Shown: in pieces, positions 32,066-39,531 of the stretch
How the letters are laid out: every line of letters starts with the position of its first letter
Numbering within the stretch: the stretch's first letter is position 1
NCBI GenBank assembly: GCA_964508705.1
Contig: CAZDUS010000005.1
Location: 7,364-71,363 of the forward strand
Direction of reading: 5' to 3'
DNA length: 64,000 nucleotides
Source: CAZDUS01 sp964508705
GTDB lineage: Bacteria; Verrucomicrobiota; Kiritimatiellia; CAIKKV01; CAITUY01
Position numbers and translations under genes: made by a program
Notes under the pieces: model-generated
What the model saw: only the letters and a program-made list of their open reading frames with translations
The model's database searches: none
What the model was told of the DNA's origin: nothing

Positions 32066-33010
32066 ATGACACTTAAAGTGAATGGAAAGAATATTCCTGA
32101 GTCGGCGATATTGAATGAACTCAAGCGGTTGATGGACTTCTACAGTCAGCATCTTTCCCGTGCTGAACTCGGAGAGCATGCTGATGAATTGGTTGTGAAG
32201 GCCCGTGAGCATGCTGTGGGAACCCAGTTGCTGATCGACGAGGTTAAGAGACGGCACATCGAGGTTCCTGAGAACGAGATTGAAAAAGCAATTGCCAGCA
32301 TGACGCAACGTGTTGGCGGGGATGAGAAACTTGTTGAGCTTCTGGCGAAGCAGGGGCTGACGGTGGATCAATTCCGAGGGAGCGTCAGGGTGGGTAAACA
32401 GCTGGATCAGTTGGTCAATCGTGTGACTTCCGGCGTGCAGGACAGTTCTGAGGATGAACTCAAGGCTTACTTCGAAGAACATGCCGAGCGTTATTCGACC
32501 CCCGATCAGGTGCAGGTCCGGCATATATTGGTTAAGCCGGCGTCGATGCGCGACGAAGACAAGGCGACGACGAGGTCGCTGTTGTTGTCATTACGCCATA
32601 AGGCCATGGAGGGTGATGATTTTTCGACGCTTGCTACTGCGCACTCCGAATGTCCAAGCGGGAAAGAGGCTGGTGGAGATTTGGGGTGGCTTGCGCGAGG
32701 GACCACGCTACCGGAATTTGATAATATCATTTTTGGCATGGACGTTGGAGAGATCAGCGATGTTGTGGAGACGTCGGCCGGAATGCACATTATTGAGAAA
32801 ACGGACGAACTCATGGGTGAGCCCATGACATATGACGAGGTTAAGGATCGTATACGTGACTTGTTGAGACACGAGAGGAAAGGGAAAGCGCTTTCTGAAT
32901 TTGTTGAAAAGTTGCGATTAACGGCGGTTATAGAGGATGTTCCTGAGGGCAATCATGACATGTGGGAGCGTGTTTTTGATTCGTTCCTTGACGGGCAAAG
33001 GCCCAGTTGA
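32066..33010 (+). CDS. Parvulin-type peptidyl-prolyl cis-trans isomerase (SurA/PrsA-like, no signal peptide)
   Basis: The 314-residue protein has an N-terminal SurA-like helical chaperone region (residues about 1-130) and a parvulin domain at about 150-255, with QVRHILVKPAS, FSTLATAHSECPSGKEAGGD and LGWLARGTTLPEFDNIIFGM. Parvulins speed prolyl bond rotation. Unlike SurA or PrsA, the chain begins MTLKVNGKNIPE with no signal peptide or lipobox, so it appears cytoplasmic. AAGGTGAAG precedes the ATG. tRNA-Pro follows. Confidence 0.9.
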   Translation: MTLKVNGKNIPESAILNELKRLMDFYSQHLSRAELGEHADELVVKAREHAVGTQLLIDEVKRRHIEVPENEIEKAIASMTQRVGGDEKLVELLAKQGLTVDQFRGSVRVGKQLDQLVNRVTSGVQDSSEDELKAYFEEHAERYSTPDQVQVRHILVKPASMRDEDKATTRSLLLSLRHKAMEGDDFSTLATAHSECPSGKEAGGDLGWLARGTTLPEFDNIIFGMDVGEISDVVETSAGMHIIEKTDELMGEPMTYDEVKDRIRDLLRHERKGKALSEFVEKLRLTAVIEDVPEGNHDMWERVFDSFLDGQRPS

Positions 33011-33095
33011 TAGCTTCCCCGCGTTTGAAACCAGCCGGAAGGATGACCCCAACTCCTTGAAGAAACGCTGGTTTTGATTTTGTTGACTCCTAAAT

Positions 33096-33172
33096 CGGGC
33101 CGTAGCGCAGACTGGTAGCGCGTCTGCTTGGGGTGCAGAAGGTCTCGGGTTCAAATCCCGACGGCCCGACCA
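33096..33172 (+). tRNA. tRNA-Pro (GGG)
   Basis: A 77-base cloverleaf with CGGGCCG acceptor, anticodon GGG in the loop TTGGGGT, T-arm TCGGGTTCAAATCCCGA and an encoded CCA at 33170-33172. No clear -35/-10 pair lies ahead. The 270 bases that follow (33173-33443) are more AT-rich than the surroundings and hold no recognised feature. Confidence 0.97.
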
Positions 33173-33443
33173 TTCTACACGTTTGTAACGCAACTGAGCG
33201 CCTAGGTTCCCCTGACGAAACGACTGCGGCAATCCAATACGCAACCAAGTCCCCATGTGCTTCATTATCTACTGATGATGCATCATGGCGCAGGGTGAGA
33301 CAGTGTGCTTCGGGGTGGCGTCAAATCATAATATAAATACAACATATTGTAATACAGCAAGTTATGTCGTTGTGGCTTGGCTATGTTGCTGGCTGGGCAT
33401 AGAACTTGCATTATGCATCGGGAAGCTATTTCTGAGGTTAATT

Positions 33444-33677
33444 ATGCATGATGAAAACATTGTTAAGCTGAAGTATCTAGCGACTCAATTGGTGGAATTT
33501 TCTTCCTTTGCTACCGATAATAGCAAGGATGACCGGTGTTTGATCCTTTACGGTTTAACCAGAGATTGTGGATATAAAATCCTTGCCGAAGCCGAGAAGG
33601 AGTGGAAAAATCACGCTTTGCAGAGGAAAGCTATTGGTTTGCAGCATAAGGGGAAGAAAGGAAAAGTGGAGTTATGA
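33444..33677 (+). CDS. Small conserved-looking protein of unknown function
   Basis: The 77-residue product starts at ATG 33444 with GAGG eight bases upstream; the frame is open to 33285, but that part encodes an unlikely hydrophobic Cys-rich stretch with no binding site. The sequence (KYLATQLVEFSSFATDNSK, CLILYGLTRDCGYKILAEAE) is charged and helical with a basic tail and two cysteines. I recognise no family. Its stop overlaps the start of the thioredoxin-like lipoprotein (ATGA), which supports its being real and co-translated. Confidence 0.6.
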   Translation: MHDENIVKLKYLATQLVEFSSFATDNSKDDRCLILYGLTRDCGYKILAEAEKEWKNHALQRKAIGLQHKGKKGKVEL

Positions 33678-34153
33678 GAAAGTTAGGTGTTTTTGGCTTG
33701 GGAGTTATGTTGTTGGCTTGCGGATGTGGCTTGTCTGAAACCAAGGCTGTTGATGCGAAAGCCAGCCATGTAGGCGTGGTATGGTTGACTTCATTGGATG
33801 CGGCAAGAAAAGAGGCGGCAGAAAAGAAGTTGCCCATACTGGTTGATTTCTCCGGCTCTGATTGGTGCGGATGGTGTATCAAGCTGGATAAGGAAGTGTT
33901 TTCCCAGAAGGCGTTTGCGGAATACGCAAAGAAGAACCTGGTTTTGTTGCTTTTAGATTTTCCGAATCGCAAGCCCCAGTCTCCCGAAGAAAAAAAAGTG
34001 AATCAGGCTTTGGCTGAGCAATATGGGGTGCAGGGGTTCCCGACCGTTCTATTGCTGGATGCAACTGGCAAGCAGTTAGGGAGGACGGGGTATATGCCCG
34101 GGGGTGCAGAAACCTACGTTGATCATCTGAAGGATTTGCTTAAGAAGAAATAG
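33674..34153 (+). CDS. Thioredoxin-fold lipoprotein
   Basis: The 159-residue product has a lipoprotein signal ending at Cys16 (GVMLLAC) and a thioredoxin-like domain with the redox motif DWCGWCIK (about residues 64-71) and the cis-Pro segment VQGFPTVLLLD. W-C-G-W-C is typical of thioredoxin_7/DUF255-like periplasmic proteins. It probably reduces or isomerises disulfides at the envelope and may receive electrons from the DsbD encoded 1.7 kb downstream. It begins the redox block. Confidence 0.9.
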   Translation: MRKLGVFGLGVMLLACGCGLSETKAVDAKASHVGVVWLTSLDAARKEAAEKKLPILVDFSGSDWCGWCIKLDKEVFSQKAFAEYAKKNLVLLLLDFPNRKPQSPEEKKVNQALAEQYGVQGFPTVLLLDATGKQLGRTGYMPGGAETYVDHLKDLLKKK

Positions 34154-34252
34154 AGTCTCTGCGGCTATTTATCATAGGGACAGTTTGTTTATTGAAATCC
34201 GCTTGAGGTTTGTGAGTTGAAGAGTAATGTGCTGACCAAAGGAGATGAATAA

Positions 34253-34408
34253 ATGAGATATCTATGTGGTGTGTGTGGTTATGTTTATGATCCTGCAACC
34301 GGCGATCCTGATCACGGGATTCCGCCTGGTACTTCTTTCAATGATTTGCCTGCGGATTGGGTATGTCCGGACTGCGGCGTAGGCAAGAGTGAATTCGCTG
34401 GCGAATAA
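34253..34408 (+). CDS. Rubredoxin
   Basis: A 51-residue protein that carries single electrons through an Fe(Cys)4 site. Two C-x-x-C pairs are present: Cys5/Cys8 (YLCGVCGYVYDPATG) and Cys38/Cys41 (WVCPDCGVGKSEF), with the conserved Tyr, Pro-Gly and Trp core residues. Length is standard. AAGGAG precedes ATG 34253. It lies directly ahead of superoxide reductase, whose electron donor rubredoxin is known to be. Confidence 0.97.
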   Translation: MRYLCGVCGYVYDPATGDPDHGIPPGTSFNDLPADWVCPDCGVGKSEFAGE

Positions 34409-34438
34409 TCTGGGATAGGTCAAAAAGGAGCTATTGAT

Positions 34439-34816
34439 ATGACGAAACGATTGGAAGTGTATAAGTGTGAGGTCTGCGGGAACATTGTGGAAGTGGTCCA
34501 TGCGAGCGGGGGAACCTTGGTGTGCTGCGGTCAGCCCATGAAGCTGTTTACTGAAAACACAGTGGATGCCTCGAAGGAAAAGCATATTCCGGTGATCGAA
34601 CGCGTGGCCAATGGCGTTAAAGTGACGGTTGGCAGTGTGTCGCATCCGATGGAAGAAAAGCATTTCATTGAGTGGATTGAACTTCTGGTGGATGACAAGG
34701 TGCTGAGGCAGTATCTGAAACCCGGTCAGCCGCCTGTTGCCTTGTTTGAAGGGGTCCGAGAGGGAGCGGTGATTGCCCGTGAGTATTGTAATTTGCATGG
34801 GCTGTGGAAGGCGTAA
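34439..34816 (+). CDS. Superoxide reductase (desulfoferrodoxin)
   Basis: The 125-residue enzyme reduces superoxide to peroxide without making oxygen. The N-terminal desulforedoxin-type iron site has YKCEVCGNIVEV (Cys10, Cys13) and LVCCGQPMK (Cys29, Cys30), so this is the two-iron class. The active-site ligands appear in EKHIPVIE, VGSVSHPMEEKHFIEWIEL and REYCNLHGLW (Cys and His). AAAAAGGAG precedes the ATG. Together with rubredoxin and ferritin it forms an oxidative-stress cassette usual in anaerobes. Confidence 0.97.
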   Translation: MTKRLEVYKCEVCGNIVEVVHASGGTLVCCGQPMKLFTENTVDASKEKHIPVIERVANGVKVTVGSVSHPMEEKHFIEWIELLVDDKVLRQYLKPGQPPVALFEGVREGAVIAREYCNLHGLWKA

Positions 34817-34847
34817 TGTTGGGAATGATGAAATAAAGGAGAGACTT

Positions 34848-35345
34848 ATGATCAGTACGACGATGCGTGATGCAATCAATAAGCAGATCAACAAAGAGTT
34901 GAGTTCGGCTTATTTATATTTGGCGATGTCTGCCGAAGCAGAAATCAAGGGCTACAAAGGCACAGCGAAGTGGTTTCAGGCCCAGTTCCAGGAGGAAATG
35001 GGACACGCCATGAAGTTTAAGGGGTATTTGCTGGAGCAGGGCGCCGAGGTTGATCTTGCCGCGATTGCCAAGCCAGCAGTGGGGTTCAAGACTGTGCTGG
35101 CCATGTTTGAGGCGACGCTCAAGCACGAGAAGTTCATCACGAGTTCGATTAATGCGCTGATGGATCTTGCGGTTAAGGAAAAGGATTATGCCAGTCAGAT
35201 CCTCCTGCAATGGTACATCACGGAGCAGGTTGAAGAAGAAGCCAATGATAATGAGATTATCGGCATGCTGAAAATGGCAGGCACTTCGACTGGAGCCCTG
35301 CTGATGTTGGACAAGCAATTGGGTAAGCGAGAACTCAAAGGTTGA
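34848..35345 (+). CDS. Ferritin
   Basis: The 165-residue protein is a bacterial nonheme ferritin storing iron in a 24-mer. I chose ATG 34848, with AAAGGAGAG just ahead; an upstream in-frame start lies within the superoxide reductase gene. Ferroxidase-centre residues are visible in INKELSSAYLYLAM (Glu17), FQEEMGHAMKF (Glu, Glu and His near 50) and ITEQVEEEAND (Glu and Gln near 127). Coupling with superoxide reductase limits free iron and peroxide. Confidence 0.95.
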   Translation: MISTTMRDAINKQINKELSSAYLYLAMSAEAEIKGYKGTAKWFQAQFQEEMGHAMKFKGYLLEQGAEVDLAAIAKPAVGFKTVLAMFEATLKHEKFITSSINALMDLAVKEKDYASQILLQWYITEQVEEEANDNEIIGMLKMAGTSTGALLMLDKQLGKRELKG

Positions 35346-35365
35346 GTGATTGTGGAAAACTTGGG

Positions 35366-35401
35366 ACGCCTGCTGTTGTGTCACAAGACGCCGGCAGGCG
35401 T
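35366..35401 (+). terminator. Hairpin between ferritin and the next gene
   Basis: ACGCCTGC (35366-35373) pairs with GCAGGCGT (35394-35401), and TTGTG/CACAA inside the loop forms a second stem. No T-run follows, so it may be a factor-dependent terminator or processing site. Confidence 0.4.
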
Positions 35402-35435
35402 AGGTCGAGTAGAGGAATAATCGCGGGGGGAAGCG

Positions 35436-35795
35436 ATGAGTTTCAGGGTGTGTAATACCTGTGGACATGTATGGGATACGCGAGAAGCGTTGATGAATGA
35501 TCCCGATGTTTCAGTTGTGGGTTATCAGGCTTCGTTCCAACTACTTTCGGCTGGTTTGTTTCTGTTTAATCATACGGTTGCCTCGTGTTGCACGACGCTA
35601 GCGATACCTGCCGGAGATTTTTTCGATCTTTATGAGGGGCCAGTTTTTGAACAGAAGGCAACGGGAACCAAGGAGTGCCCAAGGTATTGTCTAAACAAGA
35701 GTGAAATGGCGATATGCCCCGTGCAGTGTGAGTGCTCTTTTGTACGAGAAGTGCTGCAGGTGGTTATGAAGTGGCCAAAGAAGAATGCAGCATGA
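35436..35795 (+). CDS. Cys-rich protein of unknown function, probable metal or Fe-S binder
   Basis: The 119-residue product has nine cysteines: an N-terminal C-x-x-C (Cys6, Cys9), a pair Cys51-Cys52, and Cys81, 85, 94, 98 and 100 near the end (ECPRYCLNKSE, ICPVQCECSFVREVL). The middle reads DPDVSVVGYQASF and LFLFNHTVASCCTTLAIP. I recall similar uncharacterised proteins in sulfate- and metal-reducing bacteria, but no function is established to my knowledge. No signal peptide, so cytoplasmic. It ends 12 bases before dsbD, suggesting a shared transcript. Confidence 0.75.
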   Translation: MSFRVCNTCGHVWDTREALMNDPDVSVVGYQASFQLLSAGLFLFNHTVASCCTTLAIPAGDFFDLYEGPVFEQKATGTKECPRYCLNKSEMAICPVQCECSFVREVLQVVMKWPKKNAA

Positions 35796-35807
35796 GGGTC
35801 AACAGAA

Positions 35808-37475
35808 ATGAATATTCGTCGGCAGTGGTGCTTATTACTTTTAGCACTTCAGTTGTCTATTGTTTCCGCTATAGCCGCCAAGGATCCGTTTGGGGTTGAT
35901 GTCCGGCGAATTTCGCAAGGGAACGGGGATGCCGTCTCCGTAACTTTCATAATACCGCCTAATCATCACGTATACGCGGATCAGTACTCGGTACAGGCAA
36001 AGGGGAGCGTTTTGCCTGCCATTGAGGCTCCAATACCGGTAACAGTAAAAGACTCATTTTCAGGCGAGAATCGTCAGGCATACACAAGTGATTTCACGGC
36101 GATCTATCGTTTACCGGATGCCAGCGAGTCCGTGGATGTTGCCTATCAAGGGTGCGATGAGAGCACATGCTTTTTCCCCCAGGTGCGGACTTTCCGGCTG
36201 ACGACAGGGCAAACACAAGAGTCGCAAAATGCAGGCGCGACCAGGTCGAAAGGAGAATCATGGGGAAGCGTCGAAGTGGCGGGACAAGCGGCAGGATATC
36301 TTCGGACGGCGGAATTTCTGATGTTCCTGGACAGGGTGGAGGGGAAGGAATCTGCGGATGAACGTGGTGGTTCCTTCTGGGGGAGGTTGCGTGATGCGAT
36401 GACACTTTTTGGGGCTGATCCTCTTGAATTCTTTAAGCAGTATGGCGTGTGGTGGACTTTCGTAGTCATCATTCTTGGCGGCTTGCTATTGAACCTGACC
36501 CCTTGTGTGTTGCCGATGATCCCCATCAATCTGGCTATTATTGGAGTGGGTTCCCAGGATGGGTCGAAGCTGCGGGGGTTCGCCTTGGGTGGTGCGTATG
36601 GGTTGGGTATGGCGTTGGTTTATGGGGTGTTGGGTTTGTTAGTTGTTCTGACGGGATCGCAATTTGGCGCGTTGAACTCATCACCGGGGTTTAATGCGGT
36701 AATGGCGCTTGTGTTTGTTTTGCTGGGGTTGGCGATGTTCGACGTGATTGCCATTGATTTTTCGCGTTTCCAGGGGCAGGTCGGCGGGAATGGGTGGTTG
36801 GCACAGAAGGGGAATTTCCTGGTAGCCTTGATTATGGGAGGTATTGCCGCACTGTTGGCGGGGGCCTGTGTGGCTCCAGTTGTCATTGCTGTATTGTTGC
36901 TTTCAGGGAAGCTGTATGCGGCAGGAGCTGTGGAAGGCGTGTTGCTGCCCTTTGTTCTTGGCGTTGGTATGGCCTTGCCATGGCCGCTAGCTGGTGCAGG
37001 GTTGTCGTTTTTGCCGAAGCCAGGCGGGTGGATGACGTGGGTGAAGCGCGGGTTTGGAGCTTTCATTGTGGCGTTGGCCGTGTATTACGGATTGCTTGCC
37101 TATCAAGGTTGGTCAGGGGTTAAGAACGCCCAGCCGATGACGAAGGACGGAGAATACAATATTAGAGCCGAAGACCATGAGCTTCTTCGCGTTAAGATTA
37201 TGGAGTCCTTGGCGATTGGGCGCCCCGTATTTCTTGATTTCTGGGCGACTTGGTGCAAGAACTGTCACGCTATGGACGCGACGACGTTCAGAGATAAAGC
37301 GGTGCAGGCCAGGCTGAAGGACTATGTGGTTATTAAAGTTCAGGCTGAAAAGCCTGATGATGTGGCGGCTCGCGACTTGCTGGAGCGATTTTCGGTCAAG
37401 GGGCTCCCGACGTATGTGGTGGTGAAACCGACGGGGAAACCGGAGGTGCACGATGCGCAAGACGGGCGGAAATAG
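35808..37475 (+). CDS. dsbD: Thiol:disulfide interchange protein DsbD
   Basis: The 555-residue inner-membrane protein passes reducing equivalents from cytoplasmic thioredoxin to the periplasm. It has a signal peptide (MNIRRQWCLLLLALQLSIVS), an N-terminal DsbD-alpha domain (about 30-150, with VAYQGCDESTCFFPQV), a membrane domain of about eight helices (about 210-430) containing LNLTPCVLPMIPINLAII and ALLAGACVAPVVIAVLL with the two conserved cysteines, and a C-terminal thioredoxin domain with FWATWCKNCHAMD (about 476-488). All three redox pairs are intact. The last 23 bases overlap a small Cys-rich gene. Confidence 0.95.
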   Translation: MNIRRQWCLLLLALQLSIVSAIAAKDPFGVDVRRISQGNGDAVSVTFIIPPNHHVYADQYSVQAKGSVLPAIEAPIPVTVKDSFSGENRQAYTSDFTAIYRLPDASESVDVAYQGCDESTCFFPQVRTFRLTTGQTQESQNAGATRSKGESWGSVEVAGQAAGYLRTAEFLMFLDRVEGKESADERGGSFWGRLRDAMTLFGADPLEFFKQYGVWWTFVVIILGGLLLNLTPCVLPMIPINLAIIGVGSQDGSKLRGFALGGAYGLGMALVYGVLGLLVVLTGSQFGALNSSPGFNAVMALVFVLLGLAMFDVIAIDFSRFQGQVGGNGWLAQKGNFLVALIMGGIAALLAGACVAPVVIAVLLLSGKLYAAGAVEGVLLPFVLGVGMALPWPLAGAGLSFLPKPGGWMTWVKRGFGAFIVALAVYYGLLAYQGWSGVKNAQPMTKDGEYNIRAEDHELLRVKIMESLAIGRPVFLDFWATWCKNCHAMDATTFRDKAVQARLKDYVVIKVQAEKPDDVAARDLLERFSVKGLPTYVVVKPTGKPEVHDAQDGRK

Positions 37476-37635
37476 AAGGAAACATCCCTGTCCTGATTGT
37501 CGCGTTTGCCAGTGGTGTTCGGATTCCCGGTGCGCCATGTGTCAAGGGTGGTTGGTGGTTGATAAACTGTGTGAGCGCGAGGGCTGTTGCAAGCAAGGGC
37601 GAAAGAAATCGGGAGTTCCTGGCAATGCAAAGTGA
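37453..37635 (+). CDS. Small Cys-rich protein, probable metal binder
   Basis: A 60-residue product with nine cysteines (13, 16, 19, 22, 27, 30, 40, 45, 46). The core HPCPDCRVCQWCSDSRCAMC has regular C-x2-C spacing typical of zinc or Fe-S binding. The ATG at 37453 follows an almost ideal GGAGGTG, and the gene overlaps dsbD by 23 bases and zwf by 11, which supports translation of a real, coupled gene in spite of its size. I recall comparable unnamed short proteins in anaerobes but no described function. Confidence 0.65.
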   Translation: MRKTGGNRRKHPCPDCRVCQWCSDSRCAMCQGWLVVDKLCEREGCCKQGRKKSGVPGNAK

Positions 37636-39055
37636 ACCGACCCATGATCGGCCCCTCGGGATTGTGATTGTTGGGGCTTCTGGTGATTTAGCCCAGCGGA
37701 AGATCATTCCCGCGCTTTTTGCCTTGTATTGTCAGGGTTATCTTTCGTCAAATTTTAATGTTTATGGAATGGCTCGATCTCCGATGAGCCATGAGCAATT
37801 TCGGGCGAAGATAGCGGAAAACCTGACTTGCCGTTATTCGCCCGGGGAATCCTGTGCTGAGAAAACGGCGGGTTTCCTTGGGCGGTGTTATTATTCTGCC
37901 GGCAAGTATGGGGCCGTGGATTCTTATCTCGATTTATTTCAATTGATGAGTGGCGTCGAGGGGAGGGCCGATGCGGATCGGATATTCTACATGGCGGTGC
38001 CGCCTTCGGTTTTTCTTGAAGTGGCGAAGGCATTGGGAAGTTCCGGGTTGGTTGCTTGCGGATCGGGGAAGGAATGGTCGCGAGTGGTTGTCGAGAAGCC
38101 GTTTGGGCGCGATCGTGCTACGTCGGATGATCTGGTTCGGCAAATGAACAAGGTGTGGTCCGAGGAAACGACTTATCGGATTGATCATTATCTCGGCAAG
38201 GAGATTGTGCAGAACCTGATGGTGCTTCGGTTCGCCAATCTGGTGTTTGATCCCATCTGGAACCGAGACTATGTGGAGAGCATACATATTTCATGGAAGG
38301 AGCCGATCGGGGTTGGGAACCGGGGTGGATATTTTGATGATGTCGGGATTATCCGTGATGTGATGCAAAACCACCTATTACAGATTCTTGCGTTGTTGAT
38401 GATGGAAAAGCCCGCGCGGTACACCGCCTCATTAGTGCGAGACGAGAAGGTGCGTCTGTTGAAAAGTGTGGTGCCCCCGGGATTGAAGGACATCCGCCTT
38501 GGGCAATATGCAGCTGGAAAGGTTCATGATGTGGGTTATTCAGGCGAACCCGGGGTGCCCGCGGACTCCCTGACGGCGACCTATGCTTCGGCAGCGTTGT
38601 GTGTCCGTAATTCCCGGTGGGATGGGGTTCCTGTAATTCTTGAGGCCGGCAAGGGAATGGACCAGTGGATCAATGAGGTGCGGATGCGGTTCCGGAGTGT
38701 GCCTTGCAATATCTTTGGCGAGGAAGTGGGCGAGGTGCATTCGAATGAGTTGGTGATCCGGATACAGCCTGACGAGGCGATTACCTTGAGGATCATGAAC
38801 AAGGCGCCGGGGTTGGATTTGGTGTTTCGGCAAAGCGATCTAAATCTTCGGTATCAAACGGCATTTGAGGGGCAGATTCCAGACGCTTATGAATGTCTCC
38901 TGCTCGACGTGATTCAAGGCGACAGGAATTTATTCATCCGTGCGGATGAGTTGGCGGCGGCTTGGGATATTTTCACACCGGTATTGAAGCGGATTGAGGC
39001 GGAGCGGCTTCGTCCTGTAATGTACCCCTTTGGCAGTTCAGGCCCGGAATGGTGA
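37625..39055 (+). CDS. zwf: Glucose-6-phosphate 1-dehydrogenase
   Basis: The 476-residue enzyme oxidises glucose-6-phosphate and yields NADPH at the head of the oxidative pentose phosphate pathway. I chose ATG 37625 with GGGAG ahead, since a frame reaching 37559 would read through the Cys-rich gene. The nucleotide-binding motif is IVGASGDLAQRKIIPALF (about residues 14-31), and the active-site signature is YRIDHYLGKEIVQNLMV (about 187-203). NADPH could feed thioredoxin and hence the DsbD and APS reductase in this window, an inference. Confidence 0.97.
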   Translation: MQSEPTHDRPLGIVIVGASGDLAQRKIIPALFALYCQGYLSSNFNVYGMARSPMSHEQFRAKIAENLTCRYSPGESCAEKTAGFLGRCYYSAGKYGAVDSYLDLFQLMSGVEGRADADRIFYMAVPPSVFLEVAKALGSSGLVACGSGKEWSRVVVEKPFGRDRATSDDLVRQMNKVWSEETTYRIDHYLGKEIVQNLMVLRFANLVFDPIWNRDYVESIHISWKEPIGVGNRGGYFDDVGIIRDVMQNHLLQILALLMMEKPARYTASLVRDEKVRLLKSVVPPGLKDIRLGQYAAGKVHDVGYSGEPGVPADSLTATYASAALCVRNSRWDGVPVILEAGKGMDQWINEVRMRFRSVPCNIFGEEVGEVHSNELVIRIQPDEAITLRIMNKAPGLDLVFRQSDLNLRYQTAFEGQIPDAYECLLLDVIQGDRNLFIRADELAAAWDIFTPVLKRIEAERLRPVMYPFGSSGPEW

Positions 39056-39120
39056 GTGGCGGGCTTGCAGGGGATGCGGTGCGCGAAACGCGCTTAATCG
39101 GACTCCGGTTGCGTCACGAT

Positions 39121-39471
39121 ATGAAACGGGTAATGAGTGAATTCGCAAGGAAGGTGTATGATGCCGTGGTGCAGATTCCTGCCGGTCGTGTTTCCACATA
39201 CAAGAAGGTGGCCGAACGGATTCGGTGCAAATCGCCGCGGGCGGTTGGGCAGGCGTTGAGAGTCAATCCATTTGCGCCAACGGTTCCGTGTCATAGGGTT
39301 ATAGCTTCGGATTTACGGTTGGGGGGATTTCAGGGATACCGGGGCGGAGTGGCGTTGAAAAGGAAGCAGGACATGTTGGCGGCGGAGGGGGTGCGGTTTG
39401 TGGGTGGGCGGTTGGAGGAGTCTGGTCGGGTGTGGGGGTGGGACAGTCCAAGAGGGGCGCGAGACTGTTAG
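39121..39471 (+). CDS. MGMT/Ogt-like DNA-binding methyltransferase domain protein
   Basis: The 116-residue product is the C-terminal domain of O6-alkylguanine-DNA alkyltransferases standing alone: KVYDAVVQIPAGRVSTYKKV (winged helix), ALRVNPFAPTVPCHRVIA with the acceptor cysteine kept, and GGFQGYRGGVALKRKQDML. Alkyltransferase-like ATL proteins usually replace that Cys by Trp; here PCHR is intact, so methyl transfer is possible. The start is uncertain: ATG 39049, overlapping the zwf stop, would add 24 residues with no similarity, so I prefer ATG 39121. Confidence 0.87.
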   Translation: MKRVMSEFARKVYDAVVQIPAGRVSTYKKVAERIRCKSPRAVGQALRVNPFAPTVPCHRVIASDLRLGGFQGYRGGVALKRKQDMLAAEGVRFVGGRLEESGRVWGWDSPRGARDC

Positions 39472-39474
39472 GGG

Positions 39475-39498
39475 ATTACGATTAACATTAAGATGAGG
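39475..39498 (+). repeat. Low-complexity GATTAAG-type stretch
   Basis: GATTACGATTAACATTAAG precedes bioA and resembles the stretch at 54203-54254. It is probably a slippage-derived intergenic sequence. Confidence 0.35.
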
Positions 39499-39531
39499 AT
39501 GGGAGTTGGGAATATAGATTAGGGGTTGTTT

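Noticed and set aside
32918..33265. Minus-strand frame reading SGRRDLNPRPSAPQADALPV
   Set aside because: False translation across tRNA-Pro.
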